Of a DNA stretch of 64,000 nt, positions 1-8,495 are shown piece after piece. Every line of letters begins with the position of its first letter. Position 1 is the stretch's first letter. The stretch is taken from assembly GCA_016722445.1 (NCBI GenBank), contig JADKIZ010000005.1, positions 1 through 64,000 of the forward strand. The letters are read 5' to 3'. The notes below the pieces were generated by a model. The model did not search any database and was not told the DNA's origin. It saw nothing but the letters and a program-made list of their open reading frames with translations. The position numbers and the translations under genes are program-made. This DNA is from Flavobacteriales bacterium. GTDB lineage: Bacteria > Bacteroidota > Bacteroidia > Flavobacteriales_D > Sanyastnellaceae.

Positions 1-1148
1 AACTCGTGAATATTCCAAGGTCACAAAGGGATCTCATGAGTATTGAAAGAAAATTGACCATCAATGAAGGTCTTTATAATTTCCTCTTACAGAAAAAAGC
101 AAATACTGTTATAGCGCGTGCAGCCATCATTCCACAAACCAGTGTAATTGAAGCAGCGAGGTCTTTGGGAGTGGTCGGTCCGGAAAAATCCGGAACAATT
201 TGGACATTTATTGGGGTCGGATTATTTCTCGCGTTGTTGATCGGATTTGTTAGAGCCATCTTCTTTGAACGGATTGAAAATACCCGTGAGTTGAAATCGC
301 TCTCACGTTTACCGTTGATTGGTGGTGTTCCAAACTATCAGGACATTGATATGGAACCAATCGTCATTGCAGGTAATCCGAGATCGAATGTCAGTGAGGC
401 ATTCCGTTCCATCCGAACAAATTTGCAATACATTTTGCCAGAAGAAGGACCGAAAACCATATTGGTTACTTCATTGCATCCAGGGGAAGGAAAAACCTTC
501 GTTTCAGTAAACTTAGCCGCAGTATTAGCTAAAGCATCGAAGCGAGTGATCTTGCTTGACTTTGACATGCACAAACCAAAAGTGCATAAGACATTCAACC
601 TTGAAAACGTAAGTGGTATTTCCTCATTCCTTATCGGAAAAACAGATTTTAGACATACTATCATCACAACCCAAATTGAAAATCTGGATGCCATCACTGC
701 AGGACCAGTGCCACCGAATGCATCGGAACTTGTATTGAATGCACGGGTTGATCAGTTGCTCAACGAACTTAAAGACATGTATGACTATCTCATCGTGGAT
801 ACACCGCCATTGATGCTGATCAGTGACTCGCTTGTCCTTCTCAATAAAACGGATCTCGGTATTTTCGTTTTGAACACAGAAAAAGCAACCAAAGCAGGTT
901 TGCGACACCTTGAAGATGTTTTGCGTCAGAACAACCTGATGAAAAACTCCATTCTGTTGAATAACATCAAACAGAAACGTTGGAAGTATTACTACGGTAA
1001 ATATGCATACAGATATGGCTATGGATATGGCTACGGCTATGGTTATGGCAATTCATATGGCAGCTACACTTATGGCAACACTTATTATTCCGATGATTCA
1101 ACCAATAAGCCGAAGCGTCGTAATAAGCAGAAAGGCAATGGTATCTAA
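1..1148 (+). CDS. Wzc/CpsD-type tyrosine-protein kinase for polysaccharide export (5' truncated)
   Basis: Inner-membrane bacterial tyrosine kinase (BY-kinase) that couples autophosphorylation to capsule or exopolysaccharide chain synthesis and export. The reading frame is open at the window edge, so the N-terminal Wzz part is missing; the GTG at 6 is internal. The visible part starts in the GNVR/coiled region, followed by a transmembrane segment (about residues 64-86) and a cytoplasmic kinase domain. That domain has Walker A (SLHPGEGKT, near residue 157), Walker A' (VILLDFDMHKPK) and Walker B (YDYLIVDTPP). The C-terminus is an extreme Tyr/Gly tail (about residues 322-363, with YGYGYG repeats), the usual autophosphorylation cluster. 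The stop overlaps the next start (TAATG), so it is co-transcribed with the glycosyltransferase. The family is certain; the exact polymer is unknown. Confidence 0.93.
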   Translation, partial: LVNIPRSQRDLMSIERKLTINEGLYNFLLQKKANTVIARAAIIPQTSVIEAARSLGVVGPEKSGTIWTFIGVGLFLALLIGFVRAIFFERIENTRELKSLSRLPLIGGVPNYQDIDMEPIVIAGNPRSNVSEAFRSIRTNLQYILPEEGPKTILVTSLHPGEGKTFVSVNLAAVLAKASKRVILLDFDMHKPKVHKTFNLENVSGISSFLIGKTDFRHTIITTQIENLDAITAGPVPPNASELVLNARVDQLLNELKDMYDYLIVDTPPLMLISDSLVLLNKTDLGIFVLNTEKATKAGLRHLEDVLRQNNLMKNSILLNNIKQKRWKYYYGKYAYRYGYGYGYGYGYGNSYGSYTYGNTYYSDDSTNKPKRRNKQKGNGI

Positions 1149-1789
1149 TGGTCTCATTGATCATCACAACATATAACTACGCACATTATGTTGAACGCGC
1201 AATTCGCAGCGCGTTGGATCAAACACTTGGTGAAGGCGATTACGAAGTAATCGTCGTTAATGATTGCTCCACAGACAATACCCGTGAAGTATTGGAGAAT
1301 TTTGCTACAGAAGTGAGGGTTTTCAATCTCGATGAAAATCTAGGTCTGGCTGGAGCTCGCAATTTTGGAATTAAAAAAGCGAAGGGACAATTCATCATCT
1401 TCCTCGACGCTGATGATTATATACACAAAGATTTGCTTCGTGTACAAAAACTCTTTCTCGAAGAAAACAACACCCTTGATGCAGTTTCAGTAGACTACTA
1501 TCTTGTAGATGAACGCGGCAAACACATCAGACATGTAAATGCCGAAGAGTGTCCTATTGCCTGTGGCATCATGTTCAGAAAGGACTTTCTCTACAACATC
1601 GGACTTTATGACGAAGGTTTCCGTGCAAGAGAAGAAGAAGACCTCAGAATTCGTTGGAGAGATAAATACAACATTTATAACATCATCTTACCACTATATC
1701 GGTATCGGATGCATGAGGCCAACCTCACCAAAAATCACGATGAAATGGAAAAGCATCGTGAGCTATTGAAATCAAAGCACAATCAATGA
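1148..1789 (+). CDS. Family 2 glycosyltransferase
   Basis: GT-A fold glycosyltransferase of 213 aa that transfers a nucleotide-activated sugar during surface polysaccharide assembly at the cytoplasmic membrane. The N-terminus has the GT2 signature (VSLIITTYNYAHYVERAI), then VVNDCSTDNT and the metal/nucleotide-binding DXD-like FLDADDYI near residue 92. Acceptor-side residues include FRAREEEDLRIRW, resembling the ED catalytic-base region of GT2 enzymes. It has no transmembrane segments and is short for the family, but it ends naturally. It overlaps the kinase by 1 base and the following acetyltransferase by 4 bases (ATGA), so translation is probably coupled. Donor and acceptor sugars cannot be read from the sequence. 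Confidence 0.9.
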   Translation: MVSLIITTYNYAHYVERAIRSALDQTLGEGDYEVIVVNDCSTDNTREVLENFATEVRVFNLDENLGLAGARNFGIKKAKGQFIIFLDADDYIHKDLLRVQKLFLEENNTLDAVSVDYYLVDERGKHIRHVNAEECPIACGIMFRKDFLYNIGLYDEGFRAREEEDLRIRWRDKYNIYNIILPLYRYRMHEANLTKNHDEMEKHRELLKSKHNQ

Positions 1790-2322
1790 GCAGGTTTCTT
1801 GAAGGCGAAAAGATTTATTTGCGTGCTCTCACGTTGAGCGATGCCAATGATGAATACCTATCATGGTTAAATGATGAAGAAACTACAAGGGGACTTGCAT
1901 CAGGAATATTTCCATCGTCATTGGATGCATTGAAAAAATTTGTTGAAGGTATTTCGAATAAAAAAGATGTGGTCATGTTTGCCATTTGCGATAAGGCAAA
2001 TGACCAACACATTGGCAATATCAAATTGGACAATTTCGATTGGGTCAGTCGCACTTGCGAACTTGGCGTACTCATCGGAAACAAGTCCTATTGGGGTAAA
2101 GGCATCGGGTTTGAAGTATGTCAACTCACGATTCGCTATGCCTTTCAGGATTTGAATATCCGCAAAGTGGTTTTAGCTGTTTATGAAAACAATCCAGCTG
2201 CCGTAAAACTTTATGAAAAACTGGGTTTCCAACATGAAGGCCGACTCAGAAAACAGGTTTTTGAAGGCGGACAATATTTCGATAAACTTTACATGGGGAT
2301 TTTTGCGGAGGAATTAAAATGA
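1786..2322 (+). CDS. GNAT family N-acetyltransferase (RimJ/RimL or PseH-like)
   Basis: A 178-aa GNAT acetyltransferase. The acetyl-CoA pyrophosphate-binding loop is visible as SYWGKGIG, followed by the conserved helix and the C-terminal NPAAVKLYEKLGFQHEGRLR motif typical of the RimJ/RimL branch. Within a sugar-biosynthesis operon, a role N-acetylating an amino sugar, as PseH does in pseudaminic acid synthesis, is more likely than acetylating ribosomal proteins. That is inference from context. It overlaps both neighbours by 4 bases (ATGA at 1786 and at 2319), so it sits within a tightly coupled operon. The adjacent PLP-dependent enzyme could supply the amino group that it acetylates. Confidence 0.85.
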   Translation: MSRFLEGEKIYLRALTLSDANDEYLSWLNDEETTRGLASGIFPSSLDALKKFVEGISNKKDVVMFAICDKANDQHIGNIKLDNFDWVSRTCELGVLIGNKSYWGKGIGFEVCQLTIRYAFQDLNIRKVVLAVYENNPAAVKLYEKLGFQHEGRLRKQVFEGGQYFDKLYMGIFAEELK

Positions 2323-3083
2323 ATCTTTGCATCATACAGGCAAGAATGGGCTCAAGTCGATTGCCAGGCAAAGTTCTTCGTGAGGTTCATGGTGTTCCGA
2401 TTCTTCAATTGTTGATCGAAAGATTAAGTCAAACAAAAACAGTTACGAAATTCATCGTGGCTACAACTTCCAACCCGGAAGATGATGCCATTGAAACGTT
2501 TTGCAAAAATCAAAACATCGCATGTTATCGTGGAAGTGATTGGGATGTACTTGAGCGCTTCTATGGCGCAGCTACAACCTTTGGAGCTGGAAATGAGGAT
2601 CACATCGTGAGAATTTGTTGTGACAACCCCATTCATTCACATCATGTACTCGATTTTGTGGTGAATTCATATCATCATGCTGGTGTAGATTATTTTTCAA
2701 ACAGCAATCAGGAACCAGACTTTTTGGAAGATGGATTTGATGTAGAGGTGACTTCCTTCAAAGCTTTGAAACAAGCTCATGAGGAGGCGAAATTGCTGAG
2801 TGAAAGAGAGCACGTGATGCCATATATCAAAAACTCAGGAAAATTCAGTTTGGGATGGAGAAAGGCAAATGCGGCCTATCTTTTCAAACTGAGTGTTGAT
2901 ACAGAAAAAGACCTTGAAACAGTTCAACGTATCTTTCAAGAACTGGGGGACAAGCCAGATTTTTCGATCGATGATGTGGTAGATTTGCTCAAAAGGAAAC
3001 CTGAAATTCTGGATATCAACAAAGAAAGTACGATCAATTCAGGTTATCAAAAATCACTTCGTGAGGATCGCGAAGTGAAGTGA
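2319..3083 (+). CDS. SpsF-like cytidylyltransferase family protein
   Basis: A 254-aa protein of the CMP-sugar nucleotidyltransferase family related to Bacillus SpsF and to NeuA/KdsB-type enzymes. The N-terminus carries the nucleotide-binding signature CIIQARMGSSRLPGKVL, where the R/K-rich loop contacts the triphosphate. DDAIETFC, YRGSDWDVLERFY and RICCDNPI follow, as expected for this fold. It probably activates an acidic or amino sugar as a CMP conjugate for the operon's glycosyltransferase. Translation appears coupled to the upstream acetyltransferase. No NeuB-type synthase is visible in the window, although the operon may start further upstream. The substrate is unknown. Confidence 0.85.
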   Translation: MNLCIIQARMGSSRLPGKVLREVHGVPILQLLIERLSQTKTVTKFIVATTSNPEDDAIETFCKNQNIACYRGSDWDVLERFYGAATTFGAGNEDHIVRICCDNPIHSHHVLDFVVNSYHHAGVDYFSNSNQEPDFLEDGFDVEVTSFKALKQAHEEAKLLSEREHVMPYIKNSGKFSLGWRKANAAYLFKLSVDTEKDLETVQRIFQELGDKPDFSIDDVVDLLKRKPEILDINKESTINSGYQKSLREDREVK

Positions 3084-3113
3084 TAGAAGAATAACTAAAA
3101 TACTTGGTGAAAC

Positions 3114-4454
3114 ATGGAAACCAAAGTTATGCAGACGATCTCCAATTTTACGAAAAGCGACGAATACCGCAATACCATTCATGACCTCATACCTGGAGGA
3201 GCACATACCTATTCTAAAGGTGATGATCAGTTTCCTGTATTGTCGCCTGCAGCCATTACACATGGCAAGGGCAGTCATGTTTGGGATGTTGATGGCAACG
3301 AATTCATAGAATGTCTTGGGGGTCTTGCTTCCATCAGTTTGGGACACGCATATGAACCAGTGGTAGAGCGCGTTACAGAAGAATTGAAGAAAGGCAATAA
3401 CTTCAGCAGACCATCTATCATCGAAAAAGAAATAGCAGAACGTTTTCTTGCCAATGTTCCGATTCACGACATGATCAAATTCGCGAAGAATGGATCGGTG
3501 GTGACCACGGCTGCAGTAAAATTGGCTCGTGCTTATACGGGAAGAAAATTAGTTGCAAGGCCAGCGGAACACCCGTTCTATTCTTATGACGATTGGTTCA
3601 TTGGCAGCACGGACGTAAAAAGCGGTATTCCTAATGACATCAGCAATCTCACATTGACATACAAAGCTGATGATCTAGAATCACTCAGACAATTGTTTGA
3701 TCAATATCCAGGACAGATTGCCTGCATTATTTCAGAGCCCGAAAAGTTTTCTGTTTTGCCTGAAAATTATCTCAAGGATGCCATTGATCTAGCGCACCGC
3801 AACGGTTCACTTTGGATCATGGACGAAATGATTACAGGATATAAAACTGCCTTTCCTGGTTCTTATGCAAAATATCAGGTAGAGCCCGATATGATTACCT
3901 GGGGAAAAGGAATTGCCAATGGTTTTTCGTTTTGTTGCATGACCGGAAAAAAGGAAGTCATGGAACTTGGTGGTATACGGAGAACTGGTGACGAAAAACT
4001 ATTCCTTGTGAGTACTACACATGGCGGCGAAACGTGCAGCATTGCTGCAGCATTGGCGACAATGGATGAATTCGAAAAAAATGATGTGGTTGGATACAAT
4101 CAGGCACTGGGACAAAAGTTCATGGATGGTTCACGCGACATCATTTCGTCACATGGCCTCTCTCACTCCATTCGGAATATGCAATTCAACTGGCATGCTT
4201 CACTTGGTTATTTCGATCAGGAAGGCAACAATTCATTTGGATTGAGAACATTGTTTCATCAAGCAATGATTGCCCGCGGTGTGTTGTTCCAGGGAATATT
4301 CTGTCCGCATTATTCGCATACCGAGCAAGACGTACAACATATCCTTGATGCAATGAATGACTCATGCCAGATGTATAAAAAAGGTCTTGAAGACGGTTAT
4401 GAAAAATATCTTGTTGGAGCACCCATCAAGCCTGTATTTAGAAAATACATTTAA
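3114..4454 (+). CDS. Class III aminotransferase, glutamate-1-semialdehyde aminomutase-like
   Basis: A 446-aa PLP-dependent enzyme of fold type I, class III. Visible landmarks are the cofactor-contacting Asp in IMDEMITGYKT (D237) and the Schiff-base Lys in ITWGKGIANG (K265). The N-terminal PGGAHTYSKGDDQFP and NGSVVTTAAVKLARAYTG stretches match the HemL-like subgroup. True HemL makes 5-aminolevulinate for haem. This copy is embedded between an SpsF-like transferase and an acyltransferase/SDR, so I infer that it aminates a keto-sugar intermediate of the surface polysaccharide. It lies 30 bp after the SpsF-like gene, without overlap. The ATG is the first in frame; no strong ribosome-binding site is visible. 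Confidence 0.85.
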   Translation: METKVMQTISNFTKSDEYRNTIHDLIPGGAHTYSKGDDQFPVLSPAAITHGKGSHVWDVDGNEFIECLGGLASISLGHAYEPVVERVTEELKKGNNFSRPSIIEKEIAERFLANVPIHDMIKFAKNGSVVTTAAVKLARAYTGRKLVARPAEHPFYSYDDWFIGSTDVKSGIPNDISNLTLTYKADDLESLRQLFDQYPGQIACIISEPEKFSVLPENYLKDAIDLAHRNGSLWIMDEMITGYKTAFPGSYAKYQVEPDMITWGKGIANGFSFCCMTGKKEVMELGGIRRTGDEKLFLVSTTHGGETCSIAAALATMDEFEKNDVVGYNQALGQKFMDGSRDIISSHGLSHSIRNMQFNWHASLGYFDQEGNNSFGLRTLFHQAMIARGVLFQGIFCPHYSHTEQDVQHILDAMNDSCQMYKKGLEDGYEKYLVGAPIKPVFRKYI

Positions 4455-4459
4455 TTCAT

Positions 4460-5557
4460 TTGAATAAAATATCGGAACCGGCATCTGTCGTTCTGAATGC
4501 AGTCCGATTTCTCTGCAGTCAGGGAGTACTGGCCGGACACCTTGTTGTGTTTTTCGGATTGTCGTGTCCATTTTTGGTAACCATGGCCAGCTATTGTGTG
4601 CTTATGTTTTTTGTCCTCTCTGGATTTTTGATTTCCATAGTCTTCATTCGAAAAAGCAAAAAAGATCCTTCTTATCGATTCAGTGATTACTTTAAAGATC
4701 GTTTTTTTCGAATATTCCCCCCTTATATCGCAGCACTGGTCTTAGTATTCATTCTGGATTTTGTCGGATTCTCATTGACTGAGCAATGTTTCTCTTGGAC
4801 GATATACATTGGTAATTTTCTGATCAATAGTCTACAACTGCAAGAGTATCCTGTGGCTGTCTGGCTCAATCAAAAATACATGCTTGAAATATTCAGGTTC
4901 CATTATTTTGGAACTGATCTTCCTCTATGGACCATAGCCATTGAATGGTGGCTTTATATGTTCTACGGATTTCTTGTCTTTTACTTTTTATGTGCAGAAA
5001 AAATTAAAGCATATCGCATTCCCATTCTGATTGTATTGGCGATAATTCCGGTTTACTACATTTTAGTTTCAGTAAGAATGGAACGCGGACTCACTTTGTA
5101 TTGGTTTCTCGGTGTAGTGCTCACTGCGGGTGGCACCATGCTCTACCTACACAACAGGCTTGCTTTTTCCATCTCCATTTTGGTCGTTCTCTGTGGAATA
5201 TTTGGATTCAGTGCGATGGGGCAACAAGGTGCTATACTCATATTCATTCTTGGGTTATTTCTGATGTTGCAGTCATCGCATTTTCAATACGAAAAAATGA
5301 ATCGATTTATTCAACGATTATCCGAATACGCAGCAGGCTATTCTTATTCGCTTTATTTGATTCATTACTCGATCATTTATTTTGCAACCACCGTGTTTAG
5401 CTTTGAAAAAAACCTGACACATTTCATCATCATCTATGTTGTGATTAATGTTGTTGCTTTCATCTTTGCGGAAATTTTCGAAAAAAAATCCAAACACTGG
5501 AAAATCAAATATGAGAACTACAGATCCGGAGCAAATCGACTTCCGAAAAAAATTTGA
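4460..5557 (+). CDS. Acyltransferase 3 (OafA/YrhL-like) membrane protein
   Basis: A 365-aa integral membrane acyltransferase that O-acetylates sugars of surface polysaccharides, using cytoplasmic acyl-CoA as donor. About ten hydrophobic segments are visible. The N-terminal family motif (AVRFLCSQGVLAGHLVV, with the conserved Arg and His) lies at residues 14-30, followed by FFVLSGFLIS and FKDRFFRIFPPY. All three are hallmarks of the Acyl_transf_3 family. The frame starts at a TTG (4460), only 5 bases after the aminotransferase stop. A later ATG would remove the catalytic His region, so the TTG is preferred. The 3' end overlaps the following SDR gene by 47 bp. Confidence 0.88.
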   Translation: MNKISEPASVVLNAVRFLCSQGVLAGHLVVFFGLSCPFLVTMASYCVLMFFVLSGFLISIVFIRKSKKDPSYRFSDYFKDRFFRIFPPYIAALVLVFILDFVGFSLTEQCFSWTIYIGNFLINSLQLQEYPVAVWLNQKYMLEIFRFHYFGTDLPLWTIAIEWWLYMFYGFLVFYFLCAEKIKAYRIPILIVLAIIPVYYILVSVRMERGLTLYWFLGVVLTAGGTMLYLHNRLAFSISILVVLCGIFGFSAMGQQGAILIFILGLFLMLQSSHFQYEKMNRFIQRLSEYAAGYSYSLYLIHYSIIYFATTVFSFEKNLTHFIIIYVVINVVAFIFAEIFEKKSKHWKIKYENYRSGANRLPKKI

Positions 5558-6326
5558 ACTCCACGACAAGGTTATCGTCATCAGTGGAGCGTGCGGCCTT
5601 ATAGGAAGGGCATTTTGTGAAGCAGCTGCGCAATTTGGCGCACACATAGTCTGTGCAGATATTCCACAAGCCGATCCAGAAAAATTCGCACAACACCTGA
5701 GTGAAAGACACGGTCGTAAAATGATCGGATTTCCCCTCAATGTGGCTATCAAGACAGAAGTCATTGCGCTACGTGAAAAAGTTTTGGCTGAATTTGGACG
5801 AATAGACGGACTGGTATGCGGACATCAGAACAAATCGCATCTCAAGTTTGAGCCATTTGAAGACGTAAGTGAAGACAATTGGGATACTGTGGTGGAAATT
5901 AATTTGCGCGGCACATTTTTGCTTTGTCAAGTGATTGGATGTTACATGGCAGAACAAGGAAAAGGCAGTATCATCAATATTCCAAGCACATACAGCGTTG
6001 TAGCACCTAATCAAAATTTATATGCGGGAACATCACTTGGATGTCCGGCTGCATATAGCGCAAGTAAAGGTGGTATAGATGCTCTATCCAGATACCTCGC
6101 CAGCTATTGGGCAGCTCGCAACGTGAGGGTGAATATGATTACCCCACATGGTGTTTGGAATAATCACGAAAAACAATTCGAAGAAAACTTCGCACGCTTT
6201 TCACCGATGCAACGTTTGAGTTACAATCACGAAGTCGCTCCAGCACTCGTGTATTTACTGAGCGATGCAAGCAGTTATGTAACTGGTGATAATATGCTTG
6301 TAGAAGGTGGTTGGACTGTTTGGTGA
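5511..6326 (+). CDS. SDR family oxidoreductase, probable sugar biosynthesis
   Basis: Short-chain dehydrogenase/reductase of 271 aa. The NAD(P)-binding glycine motif appears as SGACGLIGRAF near the N-terminus, and the catalytic Tyr-x3-Lys as YSASK (Y182, K186). The C-terminal YLLSDASSYVTGDNMLVEGGW stretch is typical of the family. The frame is open from 5448, but the ATG at 5511 fits the SDR N-terminus better and still overlaps the acyltransferase gene by 47 bp. It resembles the PtmA-like reductases of legionaminic and related sugar pathways. That assignment rests on general resemblance plus operon context, not on a search. It is the last gene of the polysaccharide operon; the next gene is on the opposite strand 12 bp away. 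Confidence 0.87.
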   Translation: MRTTDPEQIDFRKKFELHDKVIVISGACGLIGRAFCEAAAQFGAHIVCADIPQADPEKFAQHLSERHGRKMIGFPLNVAIKTEVIALREKVLAEFGRIDGLVCGHQNKSHLKFEPFEDVSEDNWDTVVEINLRGTFLLCQVIGCYMAEQGKGSIINIPSTYSVVAPNQNLYAGTSLGCPAAYSASKGGIDALSRYLASYWAARNVRVNMITPHGVWNNHEKQFEENFARFSPMQRLSYNHEVAPALVYLLSDASSYVTGDNMLVEGGWTVW

Positions 6327-6332
6327 GAATGA

Positions 6333-6350
6333 GTGGAATTATTTTTCCAC
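6333..6350. terminator. Small hairpin between convergent genes
   Basis: GTGGAA (6333-6338) pairs with TTCCAC (6345-6350) around a T-rich loop, between the convergent SDR and T9SS cargo genes, and covers the stop region of the latter. The stem is only 6 bp and a clean T-run is lacking, so this is a weak candidate for a shared terminator. Confidence 0.25.
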
Positions 6351-8302
6351 CAAAACAGTGACATAGCCGGTATAATCGTAGGCTTTTCCCTTACCATCTT
6401 TAATAGTCATGTAATAGGTGTATGCACCTTCTTGAACGATACTGCCATTCATTTTACCGTCCCAAGGAATATTGATGTCTTCGGATTGAAAAATCACATC
6501 ACCCCAACGACTATAAATGATCATTTGGTATTGACTAAAATCGGCGAAGCTGATTACTGGTCTGAATGTTTCGTTAAAGCCATTTACTACAAATGCATTT
6601 GGAATCCAGATCACTGGTTTTTGAGTCAGTTCAATGGCATTTGAGATTGCGGAATTGGTCCCAAAAGCACCATTAGATTCAACAGCTTCGATGTAATATT
6701 TGAATTTTCCTTCAGTGAAGAACTGTGTAGAAACGTCATCATCGTAAAAAAATCCGGCGCCAGGGAAAATTTCTGCGATAACCTCATCCGCGCCTGATTC
6801 TCCGATGATCCTGTGTAACAAATATTTTTCTACACCTTGATCCCAATCGCCGTAAATGGTCCATACCACCGTATTGACCTGTCGTTGCTCATTGGCCAGA
6901 CCATTCAACAAAATCGTCTTGCCCAAGTTTGTGGTATCGATCACATCACCGCAATAATTGGAAGTAATGACCCGATAAGTATAGCTGAACGCATCCGTTG
7001 CGCGCTGAATCGGGCATCACCAGTGAACTGGTTCCATCAGTGCTCATGATGATCACTTCATCCCATGACAATGTGATGGGATTAAATCTTTCCAATTTCA
7101 CCTCATAGGTATTGACGGTTGGTTCTATGAGTAAAGTGATCAGAGTTGAATCTTGTGAGATGACAGACGCACTTCCCAGATAGAGATAAGCAGGATCAAC
7201 CGGATAAGGAGTGAGCACGCGTGTATAGTTCGATACAGCCTGATATCCTGTAAATGTCCCCACAGCAACCACGTAATAGCAGTGGTATAGATTAAAATCT
7301 GTGATGGCGTGGGAATAATTGGACACATTACCTGAAACCGTATCCAATGGAGCAAAAACAAGATCCGCAAATGGTGTCGCGATATCCGGTGCTATAGCGT
7401 GGTAGACGATGTATTCACTAACGCCATCTGGCCATCCATCGTAGTGTTCCCAGGTAAAATGAACATTGGGATCGCAAACGGAGTATCCAATATTGGGCAC
7501 ATATACGGAGGACTGACAAGGAGCCAATGCGCTGGTATTGGGGCTTGGCGGTATCCCGTGATAACAGCCATCAAATGCCGCAATGCTATAACTCACCTGA
7601 CCAGTGGAAACCGCTGAACCACTCAACAAATCGGTGAATGTGGTGGTATTGATTCCCCAAATGGTATCTACAATGAGGGTATTTCCATTGACGCATTCAT
7701 AGATGATATAAGCCTCTGTATCCGGCGAAGGGCTAGCTTCCCAAGAAATGACTGCGCGATTCAAGACATGATCAATTGAAATATCTGTCATTGTCGGAAT
7801 AACGGGTGGAGCGTAATTTTCGAAATAACCACCATCAACATTACTGGTAAAAACGCAACCACCAGGCATAGCCAACCTTACCATAAAATTCATGTTGTCG
7901 CCGCATACATCAACAATTTCGTAGTTGCTACCTGTGACACCATAGGGGAAAGTCTGCACCATATTCCATGTCCCGGCGGGATATTCCCTCCAAACTTCGT
8001 ATTGCAACCCATCCGGAACAGCATAAGAAGGCAGGAATGGTGTGTGTATGCAAAAAAGTATTGAGGGCGGATTCGGTATCTACCATGAGATATCCTGTTG
8101 CCTGATTCGCAGATGTGAATATTTGATATTCCACAAAAACACCTGTAGGATCCGATGCCGGGTTCCAATTCAATGTGACATCCCCATTCACATCCACCTG
8201 CATACAATTCAGTGTAGGCGGATCCAATGTTTGCGCATGATTTTGTGCCAGCATCATGAAGACAGCACAAAAAATCAAGACATATTTTTTCAGTTTTTCC
8301 AA
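6339..8302 (-). pseudogene. T9SS type B sorted exoprotein with fibronectin-like repeats, two frameshifts
   Basis: One gene of about 650 codons broken into three frames: about 8302-8025, 8022-7005 and 7005-6339. The N-terminus has a signal peptide (KKYVLIFCAVFMMLAQNHAQ). Fn3-like modules with phrases such as VTLNWNPASDPTG and AVISWEASPSPDTEAY follow. The C-terminus is the gliding-motility-associated type B T9SS sorting domain (IPNAFVVNGFNETFRP, IYSRWGDVIFQSED, EGAYTYYMTIKDGKGKAYDY). Continuity across the breaks is clear: the frame switch near 8022-8033 joins HTHTIPAF to YAVPDGLQYEVW, and that near 6993-7024 joins SSLVMPDSARN to DAFSYTYRVITSNYCGDV. The start is TTG 8302 or CTG 8293. A TTG at 8320 is unlikely because it lies inside the predicted promoter. 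This is either a decayed gene or two one-base sequence errors. Confidence 0.75.
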
Positions 8303-8317
8303 TTGATTTGCGGGCGG

Positions 8318-8325
8318 CAAAGATA
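8318..8325 (-). promoter_or_regulatory. Bacteroidota -7 element TATCTTTG
   Basis: Read on the minus strand, this is a perfect match to the Bacteroidota -7 consensus TAnnTTTG, 15-25 bases before the favoured start of the frameshifted T9SS type B gene. No convincing -33 TTG is visible at the expected distance. It argues against the upstream TTG start at 8320. Confidence 0.45.
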
Positions 8326-8495
8326 GTCAGCACAAGGCGAACGAATTTTCCGTCACCATATTACACGCAACAACAGACAGAATGGTTGCATTGCGCTTAT
8401 CCATATTAACCGCAATATGTTACTTCTCAAGAAGCATTCACACGTATGATGCGGTCGAATTTCTGTGCGATTCAACCCGATAGAGAAGATTCCAA

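Noticed and set aside
5448..5510. N-terminal extension of the SDR from 5448
   Set aside because: It would add 21 basic residues overlapping the membrane protein gene; the SDR fold starts after the ATG at 5511.
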